This document shows, one piece after another, positions 55,777 through 64,000 of a stretch of DNA of 64,000 bases. Below the pieces are notes generated by a model. It was not told the DNA's origin. It worked only from the letters and a program-made list of their open reading frames with translations, and made no database searches. A program made the position numbers and the translations under genes. The stretch comes from Dactylellina haptotyla (taxonomy: Eukaryota > Ascomycota > Orbiliomycetes > Orbiliales > Orbiliaceae), in contig CM062383.1 of NCBI GenBank assembly GCA_031310005.1, forward strand, positions 3,286,001 through 3,350,000, read 5' to 3'. Each line of letters begins with the position of its first letter. Within the stretch, counting starts at the first letter, position 1.

Positions 55777-58076
55777 TCAATAATCGTTCGCCGCGGGGAC
55801 TTGAGGTGGCGTATCTCCAGCCGCGTCCAGATATCCGTTCTCACTGGATACCTTAGGCAATAGGAGATCTCTGAAATCCAAGCCCACATCAGTAAGCAAC
55901 GTGGAGTGCAACAAAGTATATTGAATGCATTGCTCAAACACGTCATCTTCTCGAGACACAGATGAGAGCTGGCGGGTTAAGAGGTCAGAGTACCCCTCAA
56001 CATGCTCTTTTGCCCACTTTACCAAGGGACTTGATAAACGATATTCAAAACAGGCGTTGTAAATTTCCACTGTGTTGCGGATTAGGGTGAACTGGACGAG
56101 GGCAACTTGGGATATATACGACGGGATGTCTCCTTCGAAGCGAACTTGTCTATAATCCCATTAGCAAAGGATACCTCATATATAACATTTTAAGGGTTTA
56201 GGGGTCTTACCTTGTCCTCAGTTTCATCGTTGCACTCCTAGCATCCAACAATGCTTCTCTTGCCCTGTCTTCGAACTCCAATCTGACTAACCAGTCTGCG
56301 TTCTTCTTGATATATGTCTTCCAAGCCGCGTATTCTCGTAGGTCTGCGGTAATCTGGGCACTGAGCCGCAGTGCTCTTTCATCAACTCTAAACGTGATGA
56401 ACTCGCTAGCCACGGCATTGCTCTTTGCATGTTTAGCTGCGATGGCTCTCAGAAATTCCACTCTCCCAACGGCATCCTCGAAATTGCGGCGGGATATAAG
56501 CTCGTCGAGCTCATCCATCTGGGTTTCAACCCATCTCAGATTCCTCTGTGTACCATCCACATCAATCATAATCATGGGCCTGTCCCTTCCCATCGACGCA
56601 GATATTGTTTGCAACAGGTCATCCTGTCCTTGTAACGCGGGATCTCTGTCAGCTAGGAAACTGGCATTATCCTTTACTTTTTTTTGATCGTCCGTCTCTG
56701 TCTTTTGTGCCTTTCTCAGCTCATCGACAGTTTTCTTAAATGTCATCAACAGCTTAACCTTCTTATCGACTTTATCACTACGATAAACAAATGACTCCTT
56801 TGCCACTCTTATATTCACGGCACAGGTTTCACCAGAGGATGTTGCCAGATCGATCATTTCCACTTCGCCCAACGGCCAACAATGTTCGGCAAATAGCTTG
56901 GTGGGCGGTCCTCCACGGTTGGTGGCATCGGGACGCCTCTTCTTCAACGAAGCGACGAGTAGATTGTCGTTCAACAAAAACATATGGACTTGGCGCATTG
57001 GTTTCCATGTCGCAGAGTTCAATTCTACCCAGTGAGGCGAATCCATCACAATATGACGTCCCGGCGATGCTGGTAGATATTTCTGCGAGTTCTCAACGCG
57101 TTCCCAGAGCAGTTTCAGATGTGTAGCCCACATCTGTGTCAGGTCAGCCACCGATGTACGGTTCCCTTTCTTCTTGGAACGCCCTGAGCCACCACCCATG
57201 AAATCCATTCCAGCAGCTTCGAGGGACATAGGGCTCAAGAGATCACTCTCGGTGTTGCTGTTCAAAGATTGTGTCGTTAGATCGAGTTCAGCAAGGAGGT
57301 TGCGGAGAGTTCGCATTTCTTCTTTGACATTTCCGATTTCTTTCGAGATAGCGATGAAATGGATACGATTCACATAAACATTAGTTTGCAAGTCGGCGGA
57401 GGCTCGTCTTCGTGTTCGCTTAAGGTCGGCCTGGTATGATCGCACCTCCTCCTCGGAGGCATCCTTGAGGACGCTAGAGATGTCTACAATTGCATCCAGA
57501 TTAGTTCAATTCGAGGTTTTAACTCCATTTCTAGGATCTGAAACATACAATCTGAAGCGTCAAAGTTATCCCCTCTATAGTCGTCCACATTGACCGATAC
57601 GCCGGGCCCATCGAATACCAACTGTGGTTTCCTGCCGGAAGATGTCGTGGGCCGCGATCTTGAAGCAGTTGTTGGTCTTGAGGACCTAGTACCAGGTATT
57701 TCAAGCCTTCCCGAGCTTGTGGGACCGGCAGTGGCATTGGAGAATTCTATCGGAATGGCAGGTACACCTGGTGCATCGGCGCCGGCTCCGGGGATCGGTA
57801 TCGCGGTCGACATAATCCTAGCCGACTGACGACGTTTAAGGAGATCCGCGATACGCTGTTGGTCCGCTTGTCCGACATCGAGGAAATTTAACGGGTTTTC
57901 CTGTCTACAAATGAGGTCAGCGAGGTGGACTTGGGGTGATAATAGATGGCCCTATACTTGACGGATCCCATAACTGGACCACTGATCTTGATCCCTCCCT
58001 TTGCAGCACCCTTTGAACCACCCTTCGCCTTGGCAGACTTGCTGCTTTTCATCTGACCCTTCCGTAACGACGACAT
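55777..58076 (-). CDS. EXO84: Exocyst complex component EXO84
   Basis: Four exons: 58076-57958, 57904-57549, 57483-56211, 56149-55777; phases agree; 706 residues. Start MSSLRKGQMKSSKS, a Lys/Gly-rich segment, then ENPLNFLDVGQADQQRIADLL and a Pro/Ser linker. The conserved Exo84 core begins SSVLKDASEEEVRSYQADL, with the PH-like region (PHWVELNSATWKPM, VHMFLLNDNLLVAS) and the C-terminal helical domain (DELISRRNFEDAVGRVEFL, ALVQFTLIRNTVEIYNACF, LVKWAKEHVEGY). By family knowledge Exo84 is one of eight exocyst subunits that tether secretory vesicles to the plasma membrane, important at hyphal tips. The first and last introns are short and have good donors. Confidence 0.92.
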
Positions 58077-59137
58077 TGTGAAATCTTACTTCCTTTCGAA
58101 CCTAGGTACTGTAGTTTCTGCTCCGTCGTAGTTGTTGGACGGTCGAGATGCCAGGGGCGGATGTCGATAGGAGTAGCGGAAGGTTGACGTGGGAATGGAA
58201 CCGTGATGAACCGGGGTGCCTGTCCGTGTATGGAACAACTCCAAACTCAACACAAATTTCCACTTGGAAGATGTTTTCGCAAGAGAAAAGAAGTACGACA
58301 ATTCCGATGTCGTAGTCGCAGCTGTTTTCTTACTATATTATCTTTCAAAGAATAGAATAGTGGGAAAGTAATATGAATCTACAATAGATTTGAATTTTGA
58401 GTTACATGATGTCCATTACAATCCAGCCTCTCAGGTTGCCGTCCATCTTTATCCGGGCACATATTCTTTACGTTTCGCTAAAAACCACCGTTTCCGGGTT
58501 ATCATTGACTATTGCATAGTAGTCTTAGAATACTTTCATGAGTTGTAAAGATATATAAATCTATACAAACACCAGTCTCATAAAGTAACTCCTCTCTAAA
58601 GAACAGCAAGCTTTAGGAGCCGAAGCAGAAACGGCAATATGAAGTATGGACTAAAAAAAAAAAACAAGAAAGGATAGCTAAAGGAGCGAAGCGAAGGAGA
58701 AGGACATAATTATATTCGTAACTTGTTTAAAGTTTTCGGATTGCTCATTTTTTGGTGTAAGGCTTGTCTAAACTTCACGAAGGGGCACATAGTATAGTAT
58801 CCATGGAATAGTGTATGTAGCTAAACATAAAATCTCACATGATATGTATGGTGTGTGCATGTGGTAATGAACATTGGGCCGTGTTCTATCAAATATCAAT
58901 TAGACTCATATGCTTCCAGCCTTCAGCTCTCAAAGGAGAAGAAAAATGTTGAATTTTATAATTAGTCGCCGTAACGTATATGATCGTTAGTTACCAGCCT
59001 CTGATACGATCAAGATGTATCCTTTTCGGTGGTAATTCACTCGCGAGCACTCGCGCCAGAGTAGACCAAATGTATACGTATAGCTAGAGATATCTTGAAA
59101 TTAAATAATGCGCAAATCCTCGATTGGAACTGTGATA
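58077..59137. other. EXO84 promoter and AT-rich spacer
   Basis: EXO84 leader and promoter, then AT-rich sequence from about 58340 with no coding frame of interest and an A12 run near 58652. No RNA gene recognised. Confidence 0.4.
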
Positions 59138-59319
59138 TTATGGTAATGGATCCATGATCGCAGGCAGTGCCAATGCGGCCAAGGCGGAGTCTGTGTCCCC
59201 TGTCCTAGATTCACTTGAAGGTCTCACTCGCCATTTGAGAGCTTGCCACATCTCCGCAGTTGACAACCTACTCTCGTATAGTGGCGCCGCCAGCGGGGTG
59301 CTAGAACTGCTAGGGTCAT
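59138..59319 (-). pseudogene. Orphan terminal exon or relict
   Basis: Minus-strand frame of 60 codons, coding-like in composition (SSSSTPLAAPLYESRLSTAE, MWQALKWRVRPSSESRT, ALAALALPAIMDPLP) and ending in TAA at 59138-59140. It follows a possible acceptor (GATATAG) at 59320-59326. Just upstream another frame (PWPAYHFVFIAWAYEQVPVP) runs into the same place two bases out of phase; joined, they would read KPSTI-DDP. I found no donor in correct phase, so a broken gene is more likely than an intact one. Family not recognised. Confidence 0.3.
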
Positions 59320-61294
59320 CTATATCGTCGAGGGTTTATTATTCGTTTTGCCTGGTACCGGTACTTGTTCATATGCCCAAGCAATAAAGACGAAATGATA
59401 AGCTGGCCATGGACGAATGACTTAAAAGATAGGGCTCTTTTGTAAGGCTGTATGCATTCTATTAATATATTTTATTCCCCGAAGCTAAGAAAGCCTCGTA
59501 TCAATGCACCTCGTATCGAGGAAGGGAAAGTCGCCTACGCATTGTAGTGCGCATGCTAGTGCGTAAATTCTAACGAGAAAGCTTAGCTTAGTCACGCTTC
59601 GCCGACGGAGAAAAACAATGCGGTAGATTGTTGCAATTTGTTAGACCGCAACACGACACTACCACCTTCCGCCGACGACTTTGAACGATCTAGGGATGCC
59701 CTAGGATGCTCGGATTGGACACTACGACAGCACTTCCGTCAGCAAATACGAAGGCATTATTAATTGCTGTGATAGAATTCTCTCTTCGCGCCAAAAGCGC
59801 AATACCTCTCATAAGCTTCTTTTTCCTAATTACCCTTTTCGCTCCATTCTTAGTTTATTTTTTGATTTAATTTTTTCTTTTAGTTCTTGCTTCGCCAGGA
59901 TACGCACGCACTTCGCCTGTTTCCTCAACTAGTGAAGTTTTTCTTCAAGCTTCCAAGAGCATCCAACAGGAAGGAACTGGTAAGCTGCATTTGGCAGCTG
60001 GAAACGTCAAAGGCGGTAAGGTACACAACTGCTTTTATATGCGGGCAATGCAATAGCGCATGCGATATAGAGTGGCGGGTGGGTTTAACGAAATGCAAAT
60101 CCCGAAAGATTCTACCCTAATGGAAGGTAGGTCACTTTTTGGGGGGCGGAAAGATGGAAAAACAAGGAGGAGAGACTCACACCGGAAAGAACGGCGTGGG
60201 AGACAAAATAATCAAATATTGAAGAAATATCACATTTATCTCGACGTTGGGGGCGAAATATTTGGGGGGAAGCGCGGTAAGGCAAGCAGGTTGGGGATAA
60301 TTACTTCTTCATCAAGGTATACGAGGGATTACAAGGTCGGTGGCGATATCGCTAGGGAGTCTCTTTGAGGTGGTGACTCTTTCCCCTCTATCATAATTTA
60401 CGATCTTAGACCGGAGCACGCGAGATGTGACTAACCAGATATATTTAAATTTTTCAAGAATAAGTTTTTGATATTGTCTTTGGAAAGTGAATAACTAGTA
60501 GATGTGCTTGCATGCGATATCAGGGCTAGCCATAGAAACCCTGATACTTTGCATAGGGCCATGAAGTCTAGCTCATTTGCCACATGCAAAAACTAAGAAA
60601 GATAGATGACTTTTTTTTTTCGCTCCGGTTCGGTCCAATAGCAATAGCATCGTATCCCGCACGGAGTAAGAAAAAACTTTTGCGTAGCGACTTGGCGGTT
60701 GGTTATATCGAGAGTCTCGATACTGATATGTATAGGTGTGTGTTATGAAAAATGAAAAAAGCAAAGAGATATCGACTGAATGCTCGATGAGAGACAACGG
60801 TCTATGTAGTATACGGTGGGTATAAAATGAGAAGAGGGGAAGAAGGAAAAGCATGCTAAGAAGGAAATAAAATGATAATTTCGATCCAAAAAAACCTTTG
60901 ATCTCAAGTCCTCCAATGGAGATGAGATTTGTAAAGAGACAGTGTATAGAATAAAACCCCACAGGCATTGTAGAAGATGAAAAACGTTGAAGCCCCCCTC
61001 TTAATCCAAAATAATAATATAAACGAATGCATACCTGAAATGAAAATTCAACAACTCCAGCCCCCCATGAAAAACCCCCCAGTCTGCATTACATATGTAC
61101 AGAGCGACAAGCGTGTACGGATTTGAGATAAAAATTGAAAATCGGATTAAAACTTGGAATTCCAATTTTTCTGTGAAAAAGTGCATGTTGAATAATGTTG
61201 ATGGAAATAAACGTAGAGAACAAAAGTCGTAACTAATAAATTGCAACAAAGACAGGAGCAAGTAAATTAAAGGACGCTAAGATATTCGTAGGAT
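59320..61294. other. Intergenic region 3' of the 299-residue gene
   Basis: No supported gene. At 59500-59760 there is a GC-richer block with short inverted and repeated motifs (TACGCA/TGCGTA near 59550-59580; CCTCGTATC twice near 59492-59520), which could be a decayed short transposon; the ends are not definable. 60.4-61.2 kb is 3'-UTR-like and AT-rich. Confidence 0.35.
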
Positions 61295-62319
61295 TTAAAT
61301 CGACCCGAGCTCCATGTTTTCGACTTCTGGATATCCTGGAGCGAATATCTTCGGCTCGGTCTTGAAGTTGCTCATGAACTGGTGGCCAGTTTTGGTTGGT
61401 GGGGAGTTGTCCCAAGTTAAGTTCATCCAGTCTGTGGGCTTGGATTGGATATCTGTTGCCCTTGAACAGCTGCATCGACTTGAGAAATAGTCGCTGAATA
61501 TTGTTAGTATTGGGATCTAAGAGTCACAGTAGATGAAAAACTTACGGAGATTGTCTGTTCTCGATGTTGTTGCTGTCTAAGTATCCCTTGATCGGACATC
61601 CGTCATGGTGATCGATCTTGTATGCATCCAACGCTGGAACATCATCGAGGTCGTCGAGATCACCAACATTGCTGAAAGTACCAGAAGAAACAGAACTGAA
61701 AGAAGAAAATTCGGGTGAGATATCATCTGGGAGTTCGGACTCTGGAGTATGTGGGATTGGGACTTCTTTATCGAATGCGGAAGAGCTGGAAGCAGTTGTT
61801 GGTCGGCTGCTTGGAGATGATGGAACCTGGAATGCAGTGATTTCAATGAAAGAGGTTCGGTTCTTAGTGAAAGAGCGTCGGGCTGATGATTCAGGTGCGA
61901 AGTCTGGCTTGAGAAGATTGTCTGCTGGTTGACTTGCAAAGGCGGCTTCTCCATCATCAAGTTTTGATTGGTGTCTTCTCTTCTTGACAATCTGCATTGC
62001 TGGGTCGTCCATCAAAAAGTTGGGCATCTCCATCATGGAGGGTCTAGCCCATGAGCCACCCGCAAAGTATGCGGATACGGCGGGGCGGGGCTGATACAGA
62101 GATGGCATCGGAGATGAAAAGATGGTATCAGACTCAGTAAAAGTAGCTTGGAGAGGGAAATAAACCCTCGTGGCTGGCTGGACCACCGACTCTGTTGCAT
62201 TTGAAATGTCAGTGAATGATACTTGGTATGGGCAACACAGTTGTTTTTGGACTTGTGAGCTCACCGTAGTCGAGGTCCTGAAGGTACTCCATAGTCATTG
62301 GTGTTACAGCGAAAGGCAT
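61295..62319 (-). CDS. Hypothetical Ser-rich protein, probably nuclear
   Basis: Three exons: 62319-62265, 62191-61546, 61493-61295; introns of 73 and 52 nt with good signals (GTGAGC, GTAAGT, CTAAC); 299 residues. Starts MPFAVTPMTMEYLQDLDY. Features: MEMPNFLMDDPAMQIVKKRRHQS with a short basic cluster that could be a nuclear signal, a Ser-rich linker (about 140-200), an acidic patch (DLDDLDDVPALDAYKIDHHD) and the end KTEPKIFAPGYPEVENMELG. The last exon frame was chosen by phase and by the coding look of KIFAPGYPEVENMEL; another frame there is open but out of phase. No domain recognised; function unknown. Confidence 0.75.
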
Positions 62320-64000
62320 CGTGAATTGTGTAGTCGTAAATTATTTTTTTGATGAAACAAGTTTCTTCGCTGTAGGAGAGTCGGATGGCCAAATATTTGG
62401 AAGGAGCACGGGTTTTCTTGGGTCGTCTTATTCGTGAGCAGGCAGCAGGGCAGGTAAGAGAGAATATAAGGATCCGAAAGGCTCTTTAATTTCAAAGAGT
62501 CGACCTTAATTCATGCACTATTGCTTTGAGGCTTCGCAGAAAATTGGCTACAGCAAAGTAGTAATTTTCAAATATGCAAATTGCTATAAATGGTCACACT
62601 CAAAGGGCTAGCCTGAGGGAGGGAAGCTGATGAGGACACTTTCAAGAAGAAAGTTGAAGATGGGCGTAGACGAACGAAGTTTTCTCCAAAACCTGACTCG
62701 AGAGGAAACCCTTTTCGAAAGGAAGGGCTATGCTGAGTATTTTAATATCAGAATTAGAAAAGATGAATGAGCCACGGCTCCAGCAACAAGATGCCTGTGA
62801 GAGTGGTGAGACATGCGTAATCCCTGGCGGCCATGGCAGTGATGGGCGATATCAGAGACTTTCTCGCTTTCTCACAGCAGTAGTTCGGAGTGGCAGCACA
62901 TGTCAACTTCGTTCTCTCACTTGCTCTCTCCATTTCTGACATTTTGCCGTAGAGGTATATCAATAACTCGGTACAGTTACTTCCTTACGCCCCGAATCCC
63001 TGTTGACAGTCGACATGGGTGCGAGGGGAGTCTTATGTTATAGGAAGGGCTGTGATCGCCTCCACTTGCGCATATAGCTGGTGAGGAGGTGAGGTCGGAA
63101 TCTTTCGCAAAAGCAAGTTCTAAGCCACTAGACAGAAAGTGCCTCCACCCGACGCATAGATTATGGTTCTTTAGTCTGGTGCATGCAAGGTTGTTATTAT
63201 TCTTCGTAATAAGGTTAGACGTGAGAAGGGGGCTGCATGTACATGTACATGCGATGTACATATTGGACGGGGAGTGCCTTTGCTGTATTCTGGGTTTTGG
63301 CAGACTAGATCAGAGGGTCCCTCGTCTCGCAAATACAACGCTCTGCGCGGGACGCTACCGGATAGGGCAGGTGGGCCACCCTGGGTTTTTATAATTGACG
63401 TCTGGGTTGAGCGAGAACACACCATACTCGAGACGCTTACCCTTCCCTGTACTGGCTTGGTTTGGTTTGGGTTTTCCTGATCTCTTGAGCAATAAATTGC
63501 AGATGTGTTACGTGATTCCCCGTGGTCGAGATATGATATCGCAGCTCTTGAAGCTTTTGAGTCGTGTGGGTGGGTGGGTCCCTCCAGCGGGTGGGCGGGG
63601 TGTGGACCTGCAGAGCATCATGCAGCGTCCATGCAAGGCAGCTCTTCGTGAGCGAACTTCTCTGCACAATAAAGAGCTTCCAGAATAGCGGCGGGACGCA
63701 TTTCAAAATTCGTTTTTCTGGTGTTTTCCGCAGAGGATTGAGTGTTTGTTAATTAAAAAATCACCGGCATATTCTCCTCCCGCGCTGGAAATTCTCGGTC
63801 CAGGTTCCCCACCCAGCATGCAAGTCCACACCACCAACAGCAAACTCCACCGCGTGCATCGCTTTTGATGTTTCTTTTCCCGCACGAGATGCCCGCCGCT
63901 GGAAGATCTTGCGATCTTTCGAGAAGGTATCGTCCATAAAACAAGTCAGACCTCTCATTAAAACCTGCATCCAACTCAAAGAAGTCTTCTTGGAATGTTC
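62320..64000. other. Right flank, upstream of the 299-residue gene
   Basis: No supported gene. Contains a TGTACA-rich palindromic patch (about 63235-63260) and a G-rich run at 63568-63600. Frames such as 63089-63394 and 63395-63688 (plus) have no motifs. It may include the start of a gene beyond the window. Confidence 0.4.
63568..63600 (+). other. G-quadruplex candidate
   Basis: Five or more runs of at least three G in 33 bases (GGGTGGGTGGG, then GGGTGGGCGGGG after a 10-base spacer). It meets the usual four-run pattern with short loops. It lies in intergenic DNA about 1.2 kb upstream of the 299-residue gene. Confidence 0.6.

Noticed and set aside
1-64000. Virus-like or LTR elements
   Set aside because: No reverse transcriptase, integrase, capsid or polymerase motifs and no paired long terminal repeats were seen on either strand.

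Overview
The window reads as nuclear DNA of a filamentous ascomycete (Pezizomycotina). The evidence is short introns (about 50-170 nt) with GTRNGT donors, CTAAC/CTAAT-like branch sites and AG acceptors; fungus-typical proteins (SPX-ankyrin-GDPD protein, DUF3112 membrane protein, Clr5-ankyrin protein, VWA-Hint protein); and ordinary housekeeping genes of Pezizomycotina type (PPS1, POP5, GPN2, PP2A catalytic subunit, ELP4, EXO84). A leotiomycete is my best guess, but that is inference. I see no rRNA, tRNA, CRISPR array, intact transposon or virus-like element.

Layout, left to right. 1-8 kb: promoter, then a six-exon NUC-2/PHO81-type gene (+) and a seven-TM DUF3112 gene (+). 8-16 kb: gene-poor, with a broken gene remnant at 8.4-8.7 kb and a probable small multi-exon Cys-rich gene at 12.6-13.2 kb (-). 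16-21 kb: PPS1 dual-specificity phosphatase (+) and a short-chain dehydrogenase (+). 21-25 kb: a four-exon Clr5-domain ankyrin protein (-), which otherwise looks like several unrelated frames. 26-37 kb is the dense part: VWA-Hint protein (+), a basic nuclear-type protein interrupted by an in-frame TAG (+), POP5 (-), a 460-residue unknown protein (+, divergent from POP5), GPN2 (+) and the PP2A catalytic subunit (-). 37.5-39.2 kb: a tandem family of small proteins that start MPxxHC (-). 39-45 kb: gene-poor, partly AT-rich. 45-51 kb: an 888-residue disordered protein (+), ELP4 (+), and a 92-residue membrane protein (-) convergent with ELP4. 52-58 kb: a 2OG-Fe(II) oxygenase (+), a membrane-protein pair overlapping at an A10 run (-), and EXO84 (-). 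59-64 kb: a relict or terminal exon (-), then a 299-residue unknown protein (-) and its upstream region.

The genes do not form one pathway. They cover phosphate sensing (NUC-2), protein dephosphorylation (PPS1, PP2A), RNA and tRNA maturation (POP5, ELP4), RNA polymerase assembly (GPN2) and exocytosis (EXO84), with accessory genes between them. The points most worth a second look are the MPxxHC family, the 49-bp tandem duplication across the PP2A exon 1 / GC-donor junction, the two small spliced genes that single-frame ORF calling misses (12.6-13.2 kb and 50.5-50.9 kb), the in-frame TAG gene at 29.3-30.3 kb, and the overlapping membrane-protein frames at 54.8 kb. All exon coordinates were worked out by eye from splice signals and phase agreement; no alignment was run.
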